The notes below the pieces were generated by a model. The model was not told the origin of the DNA, did not search any database, and was given only the letters and a program-made list of their open reading frames with translations. DNA of 64,000 nt from Astyanax mexicanus (lineage: Eukaryota > Chordata > Actinopteri > Characiformes > Acestrorhamphidae): contig NC_064425.1 of NCBI RefSeq assembly GCF_023375975.1, positions 33,248,344-33,312,343 on the forward strand, given 5' to 3'. Made by a program: the position numbers and the translations under genes. Below are positions 23,690 to 34,801 of the stretch, piece after piece. The stretch's first letter is position 1; each line of letters opens with the position of its first letter.

Positions 23690-23872
23690 CCCAGCATTTT
23701 TTTTTTTACTCAGTAATTGGGAGTTTTCCAATGTAGCGAAGTAAATTACTTGTGTCAAAATGTACTTGAGTAAAAGTAAAATTACCTATTTTAAAAACTA
23801 CTTAAAAAACGCATAAAATTTACTCAATTACATTAACTTGAGTAAATGTAATTCATTACTTTCAACCTCTGA
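23690..23872 (-). mobile_element. Probable hAT-type element end
   Basis: On the minus strand it begins CAGAGGTTGAAAGTAATGAA and continues with TTTACTCAAGTTAATG, as in fish hAT-type non-autonomous elements. Only one end is clear. Confidence 0.45.
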
Positions 23873-23892
23873 TATATATACATATATTTATA

Positions 23893-24312
23893 CAGGAGTT
23901 GCACAATGAAACCGAAACACCTGGTTTTAGACCACAATAATTCATTTTCCTGACGGACAGTTCTGGTGGAAAGAGGAGAGTTGAGGTGCACATTGAATTC
24001 TGCAGTGATTTGGGTTCAGCCGTGGTTTTATGTTTTTTGGATACAATCCGGGTTAGCTCCCAAAAATCCCTTTCAGACAGCTTCCTCTTACATCCACAGT
24101 TAATCCTGTTGGATGTGGTTGGTCCTTCTTGGTGGTATGCTGACATTACCCTGGACACCGTGGCTCTTGATACATCACAAAGACACATCACACTCTGCTC
24201 TTACTGGTGCAATGTGCAGTTAATGAAGATTGGCCACCAGGCTGCTCCAATTTAGCCCTGAAACCTCCCACACTAAAATGACAGGTGTTTCAGTTTCATT
24301 GTCCAACCCATG
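23893..24312 (-). mobile_element. Tc1-like deletion element, family A copy 4
   Basis: TA at 23891-23892 precedes a mutated terminus (CAGGAGTTGCACAATGAAAC), and the other end is CATGGGTTGGACAATG-like. Minus frame 23862-24191 encodes LCDVSRATVSRVMSAYHQEG. The first ~40 residues of the transposase are deleted. It shares the GCTGAACCCAAATCACTGCA change with copy 3. Confidence 0.85.
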
Positions 24313-24382
24313 TGACAGTGACTTCACCTACTTGATCCTTAAGGGTGCCATTTTATGCTTTCCCTCCATTTATTTTCATGCC

Positions 24383-24413
24383 CTGAAAAAGGCCAAGATG
24401 GCCGCAACGTGTC
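24383..24413 (+). ncRNA. Hammerhead-like core, degenerate
   Basis: CTGAAAA, then a perfect 4-bp stem GGCC/GGCC around loop AAGAT, then GCAACG and a TGTC. A hammerhead core is CTGANGA, stem II, GAAA, stem III and a cleavage triplet. Here two core positions are changed, so it would be an inactive relic. Compare the inverted arms at 30965-31080. Penelope-like elements are known to carry hammerheads with very short stem III. Assignment is tentative. Confidence 0.3.
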
Positions 24414-25469
24414 GGCCTCAATGTTTTTAAATTTACTTGCTATGATACATTAAAGGCTTTTTAATCATTTTACCCAACAGAGTGCCTTTGACTTATATTT
24501 TTTCATACTTCAAATTTTATCCCGGCTTCAAAAGAGCGCCTGTTGAACAGATTCACAATTCTAATACTCCTACTTCGCTTCAGCCTGTCTTTTTCTTTGT
24601 CTCCTTAAAGATAAATTTTGAACACTTCATACATCACAATAGATCAGTAACTGAGGAACATCACAAATATTAACTATAATAAAATCCTCTTTTATCATTG
24701 TTCCAGTTCCACACCGCTCACATGCTCTGAGATTCGATCAGCGCTGTCCAGTATATACTAATGAAATTTCTGAAGCCTGGTTCTTACGAGGGGGGTGGGA
24801 CTGTGTTGGTCTGCTCAGGCATAGATATTCTGCTGGTGGCTGCTGTTTATATTCCTGAAGTGTACATGTGTGCTGTCTCAGACTCCGTCTGGCCTAATAA
24901 GCTATGACCGAGTGGTAAAGGGGTGAGCCTTTTTAATATCTTCCCTTGCTGCTGCCTGGAATAGGCTGACAGGTCCAATTACAGTTCGGAGTGCCGCCGC
25001 AGCTGCTCAGTGGACAAATACAACCTCCAAATATCCCCCAGGATAAGCCCTCTTCAGCAGAAACACAGGGGTGAACACAGGGAAAAAACTGAAAACGAAA
25101 GCAACGGCTCCCTAAATCTGAACAATACAACCAAACCTACAGCGATCATCTCCGTCATACTACTTTACTTCCTATAACCCCTCTGTTCTTCCTGTTTATT
25201 TCAGCTAAGTGATGAACAGAAAGGGCAAACACAATGCAGTATATTATATTTTATATACACAACGTGAGTCAAAAGTCAGGAACCACCCAAATAACCTTCT
25301 ATCTAATCTTATGGTGATCAGCTGATCTGTGGTGGGTGATGGAAAAGGCTGATATCCAGAAACTTCCATCAGTCTGGCCGTAAGAGACAAAAGAACCTGA
25401 GGGGGTGGAACATCTATCAGTATCGGGTCAGACAGGTGGGCAGTCGGTAACTCGGAGGAAGGCAAAAAG
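24414..25469. other. No supported gene
   Basis: Includes a GAGTCAAAAGTCAGGAACCA stretch at 25266 that resembles a DNA-transposon terminus without a partner. The rest is unassigned. Confidence 0.25.
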
Positions 25470-26648
25470 TAGGGTGGGCATTATGGCCCTAAAATAGTAT
25501 CATGATATTTCTTGGTATTTTTGAGAGAACAATACATGTGACACAACCTAACAAGCCAAACCAAAATCCTAACAATCAGTATTAATATTTTATTACTTTT
25601 TTTATCAGTATTAATTATTTTATTAACTCCACTGCTAATTACTATCAATATAATTAATATTTAATGCAATAGTGTTCCTGTCATAGTTACGACATGACTA
25701 AAGCCATGTACAGATGCAGATATTGTGTTTATTAAAAATAAACAACGGCACAGGGTTGGTCAAAAACGAAAAAAGGGTAATCACAGCAAACAGGAACCAC
25801 GTAGACAAAAGCATACCATAAACAGGGACAGTCCAGAGAATCATACACAGGGAAGCCAGCAGCAGGGATAACCCAGTAGGCAAAAACGTTAAACAGTCCA
25901 GGTCAAACATGGTAATACCAATATCAGAGGAACAGGCAAAAATCGGCATTAAGAAAACAAAGAGCAAGGTCATACATGAAAAAACAGAGACTAGAGATAG
26001 TAACGCTTTGTAATGAGGATAAACCAACAATACTCGGTACAGGTGAGTGCGTGGGAAGCTCTTAAATAGTGCAGGTAATCAGTATTCAGGACTTCCTGGA
26101 GGAAGCAGGTGATGTGTCACGTGATCGGGTGTGTGTGTGATGTCAGCGGGTGGTGCGTTCTGGGTAGTGTAGTTGTTAGACTGAGAGTGAGGGAGGAACA
26201 GGCGCTTTCAGCACCAGACGTGACAGTACCTTACCTCTATCAGTTAATGGTTCAATTAGGATAATTCACTCGTTCTTCATGAAAAATACATGTTCAACCT
26301 TTTTTAATGTTTTCCTACTTTATTACTTTTAAAAGACCGACATATAAAACAAAAGTTTTACATATAATTGAAACATAACACTACAATTTTATTTTAGTTT
26401 TGTTTTTGCAGGGGGTGGTTGCAAATATGTGAGATAAACCATTTTCATATTACATGTTAATTATACTAATTAAGGCAAGCAGAAGAAGTTTCATGCAGAA
26501 AAAAAAAAAATACGTTGAACTTTTTATTTTTTGGATTTTCAAACACAACAGGAGCGTTATTTTTTTTTTTCAAGAATACAGTACACTACAGCAACAAAAT
26601 GAAAATGACATTTTATTATTGAATGCAATATGATATAGCACACCCCTA
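25470..26648. mobile_element. hAT-type MITE interrupted by a solo LTR
   Basis: The left end AGGGTGGGCATTATGG and right end ATAGCACACCCCT are imperfect inverse copies of the type seen in the 80-bp element at 26877-26957. Removing the LTR at 25679-26225 and one target copy leaves about 630 bp. No transposase frame is present. Confidence 0.45.
25679..26225 (-). mobile_element. Solo LTR, minus strand
   Basis: Ends TGTCA/TGACA, with flanks GTTCC (25674-25678) and GTACC (26226-26230), a 4-of-5 match for a target duplication. It is clearly related to the plus-strand LTR at 42075-42643 throughout. Both carry a ~110-codon hydrophobic frame (here 25698-26030, minus), with shared TVPVYGMLLS and TNPVPLFI stretches. 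Confidence 0.85.
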
Positions 26649-26876
26649 ACTGAGATCTAAAAAAAATAATAATTTTATCAGATTTGTAACAGAAGTCAAT
26701 GATCTAGATTGTCATGATACTAATAATGCACTCTAAATATTTTCATATATCCAGGATTAAAGTAAAATAAATGATACTGGACAGATATAATCTGTCTTTA
26801 GTAGATATATCGTAGGAAATAAGAACCGTGTGAATTTTTCTTTGGAAAAAAAACCCAGTAAAAAAGTAGTGAGAAT

Positions 26877-26957
26877 TAGTGGTGGGTGATATGGTGCGAT
26901 TTTTCATTTTATTATTTACAATGTTATAGCATACAATTTGATATGGCACACCCCTAA
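26877..26957. mobile_element. 80-bp hAT-type MITE
   Basis: Inverted ends TTAGTGGTGGGTGATATGG and (inverse) TTAGGGGTGTGCCATATC leave almost no interior. Confidence 0.5.
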
Positions 26958-27181
26958 TAGAAAGTTGGAATTAGTTTGACTGGATGGTATAATAAACCAG
27001 CCTAACTAAAGGGAGAGAACCAGAAGGTAACATAGACACGGAGGTTCCCTGAAACACTGGCATCCACCCACTCCACCGTCCACAAACCTGAGTGATCAAC
27101 AGCACCAGCATCTCAGTTTACCACAATTCCCCATGTCCATGAACCCCTGAATCTGCAACTATACCCCCCAAAAAGAAATAG

Positions 27182-27282
27182 CATGACCTACTGTAATCTC
27201 AGACTCCAGCTGCTGATGGAGAAGCAGCATGACCTACTGTACTCTCTCTCAGACTCAAGCTGCTGATGGAGAAGCAGCATGA
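27182..27282. repeat. Two-unit tandem duplication of about 50 bp
   Basis: GCATGACCTACTGTA, CTCAGACTC and AGCTGCTGATGGAGAAGCA occur twice in succession, then GCATGAC begins a third time. Confidence 0.85.
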
Positions 27283-27469
27283 CTTTGAAATTGAACTCAC
27301 AGTTCTTGGGCCACACAGAGCCCATCACGTTTATTCTCAATACAATTGTCAAGATGAGACAAAGACTTGTTAAGACAGGTAATATAATATGTATTGTAAC
27401 AAAGCAGGTGTTCAAAAACCCAAAGTCCATAATCAAGCAGATTAAGGAAGTTGTTATACAGCTAAAAAT

Positions 27470-27700
27470 GATGAGTTTCTTTGATTTTACCAAATTGAAA
27501 ACCTCTGGAATATAATCAAGAGGAAGATGGATGATCACAAGCCATCAAACCAAACTAAACTGCTTGAATTTTTGCGCCAGGATTAAAGGCATAAAGTTAT
27601 CCAAAAGCAGCGTGTAAGACTGGTGGAGGAGAACATGCCAACATACATGAAAATTGTGATTAAAAAACAGGGTTATTCCACCAAATATTGATTTCTGAAC
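27470..27700 (+). pseudogene. Tc1-like transposase C-terminus
   Basis: The frame reads KMDDHKPSNQTKLLEFL, then after a frameshift KQRVRLVEENMPTYMKIV and ends QGYSTKY before a stop. This is the usual C-terminus of a Tc1-like transposase group in fish. The catalytic region is not present. Confidence 0.75.
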
Positions 27701-28316
27701 TCTTACAACTTTATGAATACGAACCGATAAGACAACGCATGGACTTTGAAAAAAGGTTTGTGTGAGAATTAAATAATATTCTGAGCTCCAATCAGTGATA
27801 TCTCTCTCTCTTAGCTCTATAGCCAGCTCTGATGGTTTTGCTCTGATATACAATGTCAACTTTGACACCTTGAACAGAGGGGCGTGTCTTTACAAATCAT
27901 GCCCAATGAGCTAAATTTACAACAGGTGGTCTCCAAACAATGTGTAGAACCATCTCAAAGAAGATCGGGAGAAATTGGGAGGCCTGAGAGGTAAATTGTA
28001 AGTACCATAGCAAAGCAGCTGAATAATAAATACCCAAGTGAGATAAATTATTCCCCTAATAAATTATGAAATCTATAAGCTAAATCTGAAATTCACCTAA
28101 GGCTGGGAATAGGCACGGTTTCTGATTTATTAACGATCATTCATTATTGAATTGCGTAAGAATATTGCAGTTACAAGTTACTTTTTGACACGCCTGTTGT
28201 ATTTCATGTAAATACTTTTAAATTGAAATAAAACACAAATAATGTTGTTGGTCTGTTTGTTCCTTGAATGTTTATAAAATATATTTAAGGAAAATGGAAT
28301 TTACTGTATTTGCATT
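27701..28316. other. No supported gene
   Basis: Bases 27915-28010 (ACAGGTGGTCTCCAAACA) look like transposon leader sequence. The rest is AT-rich. Confidence 0.3.
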
Positions 28317-28863
28317 CAGGGGTTAGACAATGAAACTGAAACACCTGGTTTTAGACCACAATAATTTATTGTGGTGACGGACAGTTCTGGTGGAAACAGG
28401 AGAGTCGAGGTGAACACACATTGAATTCTGCTGTGATTTGGGCAGCTGTGGTTTTATGTTTTTTGGATACAATCTGGGTTTGCACCTGAACTTCCCTTTC
28501 AGACAGCTTCCTCTCGCGTCCACAGTTAATCCTGTTGGATGTGGCTTGTCCTTCTTGGTGGTATGCTGACATTACCCTGGATACCGTGGCTCTTGATACA
28601 TCACAAAGACTTGCTGTCTTGGTCAAAGATGCAACAGCAAGACTTGCACCAACAAATTGTCCTCTTCTGAACTCTGGTATGTCACCCATAATGTTGTGTG
28701 CGTTGCAATATTTTGAGTAAAACTGTGCTCTTACCCTGCTAACTGAACCTTCACACTCTGCTCTTACTGCTGCAATGTGCAATTAATGAAGGCTGCTCCA
28801 ATTTAGACATGAAACCTGCCACACTAAAATGACAGGTGTTTCAGTTTCATTGTCCAACCCCTG
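28317..28863 (-). mobile_element. Tc1-like deletion element, family A copy 5
   Basis: Both termini are present, and TA follows at 28864-28865. At ~547 bp it is the longest family member and contains the leader that copies 3 and 4 lost. Minus frame 28366-28782 encodes NIMGDIPEFRRGQFVGASLA through SRATVSRVMSAYHQEG and the unshifted TTAAQITAEFNV. It has the same STRTVRHHNKLLWS deletion junction as copies 1-4. Confidence 0.9.
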
Positions 28864-29177
28864 TATATAAAATGTATTCAATGCATAAATATAATGAAAA
28901 CATTAAACAATATATGTATACGTTACACTCTTTTAAACCACACACTGACACTGGGTCTCTCTCAGCAGTGTCTTCAGCTCTAAGTATAAATTTGATGGCC
29001 TTAAACTAAAGAGATTATACTGTGATACATTTATAACATAGTTATGAAGGATCATTTCCATAGGTTATAGAGTCTATAAGACATGTATTGTCTATTTAAA
29101 AACAATACATATTACTTTCAATTAATTATTTTGAGGTCCAAACTAAAGTGGAAGCGTATTTTTCTTTCCTGACAGCT

Positions 29178-29226
29178 TGTCACGCCTGGTGCTGAAAGTG
29201 CTCCTGTCTCTCCCACACTCAGCTCT
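29178..29226 (+). mobile_element. LTR fragment
   Basis: TGTCACGCCTGGTGCTGAAA and the next ~30 bp match the start of the LTR at 42075. It breaks off where the Tc1 pseudogene begins. Confidence 0.7.
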
Positions 29227-30116
29227 GCAGACTTGCACAAAAGAGCTCTCAGAACATCTATGTTCAAGAATTGTTGACTTGCATGAAGCTGGAAAGGGTT
29301 ACTAAAAGTATCTCTAAAATTCTTGATGTTCACGTCTCCACGGTAATACAGACGGTCTACAAATGGGGAAAGTTCAGCACTGTTGCTACTCTCTCTAGGC
29401 GTGGACGTCCTGTAAAGATGACTGCAAGAGCACAGCACAAAATGATCAATGAGGGGAAGAAGAATCCTAGAGTGTCAGCTAAGGACTTCTCTGGCACATG
29501 CTAACATTTTGTTGAGAAATCTACAATAAGCAAAACATTAAACAAGAATGGAGTACATTGGAGGACACCATGGAGGAAACCACTGCTGTGCAAGTTTTAC
29601 TTTACTTTGTTGCTGAAGTGTTACTTTGCTGTTCCACAGCAGTACTGGCAAAATATACTGTGAACTGATGAAACCAAACATAGTCCTGACCTCAACCCAA
29701 TTGAGATGCTGTGGCCTCATGACCTCAAGAGTGTGATTCACACCAGATATCCCAAGAATATTATAGCTGAACTGAAACAGTTTTGTGAAGTGGAATGGTT
29801 CGAAATTCCTCTTGACCATTGTGTAGGTCTGATCTGCAACTACAGGAAGCGTTTGGTTGAGGTTTTTGCTGCCAAAGGAGGATCAACCAGTTATTAAATC
29901 CAAAGGTTTACATACTTTTTCCCCCCTCACTGTGAATGTTAACATGTTGTGTTCAATAAAACCATGCAAACATATAGTTTTTGTGTGGTATCAGTTTAAG
30001 CAGACTGTGTTTGTCTATTGTTGTGACTTAGATGAAGATCAGAACACATTTATTGATTAATACATGCAGAAATCCAAGTAATCCCAAAGGGTTCACATAC
30101 TTTTTCTTGCAACTGT
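29227..30116 (+). pseudogene. Tc1-like transposase pseudogene
   Basis: The start reads KELSEHLCSRIVDLHEAGKG. It continues as ISKILDVHVSTVIQTVYKWG and RRGRPVKMTARAQHKM (29271-29504). The centre is deleted and shifted. The C-terminus is clear at 29706-29897 (YPKNIIAELKQFCEVEW and RKRLVEVFAAKGGSTSY). The right terminal region ends GCAACTGTA near 30116. The catalytic aspartate block is not recognisable. Confidence 0.8.
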
Positions 30117-30339
30117 ATGTAGGTACCCTTCAAATAAAGTGTCACTGAAAACAAAAGTGAAAGGTTCTGATCACTTTATAATGAAATGAGTGAAATATTG
30201 CGCGAATGTGAAATTGATTATACATGGATTTTTAACTGGGCTTATCTCCATCTGTTTTCCTCGAGTGCAGCTCGTATCTTTAATTGTGCACCTGTTTTCT
30301 TACCTCCGATCTCCTGCTCACGCTGTAGCTCCTCCGTCT

Positions 30340-30342
<3 letters not shown>

Positions 30343-30370
<28 letters not shown>

Positions 30371-30371
30371 G
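30343..30371. repeat. GT microsatellite
   Basis: About 14 GT units. Confidence 0.9.
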
Positions 30372-30930
30372 AAGAGATGGAGGGATAAGATGTGAGGACA
30401 GAGGAATCAACAACAAACATGTTTGCCAATTGAGATGCCCTTCACTCCGCTGCCGCTTTCATCACCTGTTCCTGGGCTTAAGGATGTTCTAACATTAAAC
30501 ATTTCTATCCAATTAACAGCTGACCTTTCACACAAGTGTACTACAAGTGTAAAATTCTGAATCATCACCCAAAATATCAATAGTTTATTTTATATTAATA
30601 ATCGGCACCCTCCTATTAAATGCAGTAAAAAAAAAAAAAAAAAATCACTGAGAAATTATATAAAAATGATGTCACCTTTCATATTCTACACACTTTACTA
30701 TAAGAATCACAAATAACGATAATTATCACAGCAATAAACATTGTTAAATGATAAACATCTTATCAAATTATTGTCACTAGTCAAGACATATTAAATATTA
30801 GTCAATTTTAAGATTCTTAAGATTCTTGTAAATAATAATAAGTTCTAGAAGCAGATGGATCTGGTGCAACTTCACTGCACAACAAGGAGTCTCGCAATAA
30901 AATCACTGATCAAAAAATGGTGAAAATCAG
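30372..30930. other. No supported gene
   Basis: AT-rich, with a poly-A run at 30627-30647. No element recognised. Confidence 0.25.
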
Positions 30931-31089
30931 CAGCACTTGTTGACTGGAGAATTTCTGATTTATTAGTAATATCAGAGTAACCAACACGTTTTGGCTCTCA
31001 GGATTTCATCAGGGTTAAAAGCTTATAAAAAAAAAAAAAGTTTTAACCCTCATGGAGGCCTGAGTGCCGAAACGCATTGGTTATTCTGA
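30931..31089. repeat. Inverted repeat, possible Penelope-like relic; insertion target
   Basis: Bases 30931-31017 and 31041-31089 (continuing at 38995-39030 beyond the insertion) are diverged inverse copies around a poly-A spacer. The minus strand of the left arm has CTGATGA, a weak stem, and CAAAACG. The right arm has CTCATGG, a GGC/GCC stem, and GAAACG. Between them the two arms preserve both halves of a hammerhead core. The left arm also shows the uninterrupted insertion site (TTACTCTGATATTACTAATA on the minus strand). Head-to-head copies are common in Penelope-like elements. Assignment to that class is an inference. Confidence 0.5.
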
Positions 31090-31094
31090 AAGGT

Positions 31095-34028
31095 ATGCTT
31101 GAGGGTTTGAAGGGAACAGCAGAGAGTAAATTGAACAGGCTAGGTAAAGTCATTTATGATTATGGAATGGCAAGATTTGGTGTTGTGCAGAGGAACGTAA
31201 AGTGTCAAGATGTAGTTAAATCAAGGCGGCAGGTAGAAATAGAAAAACTGGTTAAGGAATCAAGGTTACTCAGAAAGAAGTGGAAGAAGGGGAATGAGGC
31301 AGAAAGAGAGGGCATTGAGTTATTGCAGGAAGAGTTGAGAAGTAAGTTGGTAAAATTGCGGAGAGCAGAGGCTATGAGGAAAAGGAGGAAGAAGAAGGAG
31401 CGTGCTAGGATAGAGTTCTTTAGAGATCCATTTAGGTTTGTTAAGAGTCTGTTTAGTAAGGAGAAATCAGGAAATCTAAAGGTCGGAAAGAGGGAGTTGG
31501 AGGAGCACTTTAAGAGTGTTTACACAGAGAAGGAAAGGTCTAGCGACCTGGACCTACCAGCAGACATGCCGCCGTTAGGTGATATAGAGTGGAAAATGGA
31601 TGTTAACCCCCCTAGGTGGAGTGAGGTTCAGGAGGTGGTGAAGGCTGCAAAGGCAGGTTCTGCCCCAGGGCCAAATGGGGTTCCATATAGATTATATAAA
31701 AGTGCACCAGATGTTTTGAAGTTTCTATGGAAACTAATGGCTATAGTGTGGAAGAAGGGGATTATTCCAAAGGAGTGGCGCAGAGCAGGTGGTGTTCTTA
31801 TCCCAAAAGAAAAGGATTCTGTGGCTATTGATCAGTTCCGTCCCATAAGCTTGTTGAATGTGGAGGGTAAGATCTTCTTTAGTGTGGTTGCACGTAGACT
31901 AGCAACGTACCTGAAAAGAAATAATTTAATTGATACGTCTGTACAAAAGGCAGGAATTGCAGGTTTTTCTGGTTGCATAGAGCATAATAGTATGATTTGG
32001 CATCAGATTCAAACAGCAAGAGCCGAGAAAAAGGATCTACATGTGGTGTTTTTAGATCTGGCTAATGCTTTTGGTTCGGTACCGCATGCATTGTTGTGGA
32101 AGGCATTCAATTTTTTTAGGGTTCCAGAAGAGATTTCAAGGTTAGTTAAAGCCTATTTTGAAGACATACAGTTTTGCTTTAGTGTAGGGGAGTGTGTCAC
32201 ATCTTGGCAACGACTGGAAATAGGTATAATGGCAGGTTGTACAATTTCACCGCTAGCGTTTACGATGGCAATGGAGGTGATTATTAGGGCTTCTAAGTGG
32301 GTCGTAGGCGGGGAGAGGCTGCATGATGGCACCCGGCTCCCACCAGTTAGGGCGTTTATGGACGATATGACAACATTAACGACCACGGTGCCATGTACCC
32401 GGCGACTGCTAGGGAAGTTAAATGATAATCTTAGGCTGGCTAGGATGAAAGTTAAACCGAGCAAGTCTAGGAGTGTATCAATCGTTAAAGGGAAATTGAT
32501 ACAAGAAAGGTTTATGATGGAGGGAGAAGTCATACCATCTATATTGGAAAAGCCAGTTAAGAGTTTAGGTAGGTGGTATACTGCAGCACTGAATGATAAA
32601 GAGCAGGTGGAAGGGTTGAGGACAGAAATGGTGGAGGCCATTAATAGAATTGATAAGTCTTTTCTGCCAGGTAAATTAAAATTGTGGTGTCTGCAGTTTG
32701 GTTTGTTGCCTCGTCTAAGGTGGCCACTTACAGTTTATGATATTCCGATTTCTGAAGTTGAGAGGTTAGAAAGGGTTATGAGCAAGGCTATAAGGACATG
32801 GTTGGGGGTGCCGCGTTGCCTTAGTAGTGTGGCGTGGTGTGGGAGAGGGATGCTGGAACTGCCGTTGACGAGCTTGGTTGAGGAGTTCAAATGTGCTAAG
32901 GTAGGACGTGAAATGCAGTTGTTAGGGTCAAAAGACGGGCTGGTTAAAGCAACAGCACCAGTGACTAGGTCTGGGAGGAAGTGGAATGCTCGAGAAGCTA
33001 CTCAAGCCGCAAGGAGGGCACTGGAGCACAGGGATGTTGTGGGGCAGGTGCAAAATGGGAGGGCAGGATTAGGTTTAGGTGATTCTTGGAAAGCATTCGG
33101 CAAGGCCACATCACCTGAGAAAAGGCGTATGGTTACAGGGTTTATTCGTGAGCAGGAGGAGGAAGCAAGGAGGGCAAAAGCAGCAGGGCAGAGTAAACAG
33201 GGGCAGTGGATGAGATGGGAAAGTGTAGAGAAGCGGAGAATCACCTGGCGAGAGTTATGGGGATTGGATACAGGCCGTATAAAGTTTCTTTTGGGAGCTA
33301 CATATGATGTTCTGCCAACGCCACAAAACCTTGCTCAGTGGGTGGGTGAGGATCCAAGTTGTAAGCTATGTGCAGGAAGTGGCACGCTGAAGCACATTTT
33401 GTCGGCATGTAAGGTGAGTCTATCCCAGGGGCGCTACACATGGAGGCATAATCAGGTACTTAGATCTCTTGCAGGTGCACTTGATAAGAAACGGTTAGAA
33501 GTTAATAACATGCCCGTGGTAGGTTGCAGTAGGGTAATAACGTTTGTGCGTGAGGGGCAGCATAGTGGAGAAACAGCACAGTGCTTGAAAACTGCTGGTA
33601 AGTGGGCCAATGCACGAGATTGGAAGTTATTAGTGGATGTAGGTAGTAAACTGCAGATCCCACAGTGCATTCTGGTTACAACCTTGAGGCCGGATGTAGT
33701 GTTGTACTCTGAAAGTAAGCGGATAGTGTATTTTATAGAGCTGACTGTTCCGTTTGAAGACGAGGTAGATGGAGCTTATGAAAGGAAAAGGCTGAAGTAT
33801 ACAGACTTGGTGGCTGAGGTGAGAGAGCGTGGGTGGCAAGCGTATATTAGACCGGTAGAGGTAGGTACTAGAGGCTTTGTTGCGAAGTCTGCCACAAGAC
33901 TGCTGTCTGAATTCGGAATTAGAGGTCGTGTGCTAAGGACTGTAGTGAAGGAGTTGTCAGATGTAGCTGAAAGATCTAGTCAGTGGTTGTGGTTCAGAAG
34001 GGCTGAGGCTGTGTGGGGAAGGGAGTGA
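31095..34028 (+). pseudogene. Truncated reverse transcriptase-endonuclease ORF
   Basis: The frame is open for the last 978 codons from its first ATG at 31095. It lacks the N-terminal zinc finger and about 195 residues, along with the promoter-proximal leader. Reverse transcriptase motifs (FLDLANAF; FMDD at 32358-32369), the CCHC knuckle (from 33360) and the endonuclease (RPDVV at 33687, IELTVP at 33735) are all intact and identical to copy 2. There is no reason to expect expression, since the element's own 5' end is gone. Confidence 0.85.
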
Positions 34029-34266
34029 GTTTGTGCTTCTACAGCAAGCTTGGAGGGGGGTGGGTCTGGGACGCCAGACTTCACTGTTGAGCCTTCTGGA
34101 GGTGTCGTGGGCCTAATTCAGCGAAACACTGACGAAGGAAGGTGCCTGCCTGATGACCCCCGAGAAGAGCTTGCACTGAAGTTTGTGTTAAAGTTTGGAT
34201 GAAGGGGATTGGTGTGGTCCTGCTCTTGTAATAATTTGTCTCATGAGTTTTTGTAGACGTCTGAGT

Positions 34267-34582
34267 ACTTGGCAGTTGAGGCACGGACCATGAACATAGT
34301 TCGCTATGCTTCTGGATTCTTGTCGAGCCAGTATCAGATGGTAGTGGTTGCTGTGTTCTGCTCACGCAACTTATAATGTGATTTATTGTGTGTGATTGTG
34401 CTTAGGTAAGTGTGTTGTTGCCATAGTTAAAGGAAGTGAGCTTAGATTAAGGAGGGATTCTATGTGTTCATAGGTTATTTTTTGGTAGGTCTGTTACTTG
34501 GCAGTTGAGGCAATGGACCATGAACATAGTGTTAGGCTGTGCTTCTGGATTCTTGTCGAGCCAGTATCAGATTGTGGTGGTT
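34267..34582 (+). repeat. Duplicated ~85-bp block in the retrotransposon 3' UTR (copy 1)
   Basis: ACTTGGCAGTTGAGGCA, GGACCATGAACATAGT, GCTTCTGGATTCTTGTCGAG and CCAGTATCAGAT occur in the same order at 34267-34350 and 34496-34582, with several substitutions and small indels between the two. In R2-type elements the 3' UTR is what the reverse transcriptase recognises, so a repeated domain may matter for binding. Confidence 0.85.
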
Positions 34583-34801
34583 TTGCTATTGTTGTTAGTT
34601 GAGTGAGTAGTAGATCCTGGCTGAGCCCTATGCATAACCCCAGCTGTTAGGTGCAGGATTTGTCAATTTCCTGTATTATATTACTTGATATCTAGTTAAG
34701 CTAGTGACTGCTGTGAAGAGAACAGTTGACAACAGAGGAAAGACCCTGTGACAGCATGGAAAGACAGCTGACAAGAGGGAATAGACCCTAACGGTGCTGC
34801 C

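Larger units (their letters stand above)
31087..34686 (+). mobile_element. R2-like (RLE-type) non-LTR retrotransposon, 5'-truncated copy
   Basis: The 3,600-bp copy begins at TGAAAGGTATGCTTGAGG, corresponding to base 35391 of the next copy. Three bases (TGA) are shared with the target at the break, typical of microhomology at a truncated 5' junction. It ends at TATTATATTACTT, and the very next base is the first base of the full-length copy. All lines I compared, and the encoded protein, are identical to 35391-38990. Confidence 0.92.

Noticed and set aside
31077..31095. A separate start for the truncated retrotransposon ORF in the target sequence
   Set aside because: The frame upstream of 31095 begins with TTG in the inverted repeat. 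The first ATG lies within the element, and no promoter is evident.
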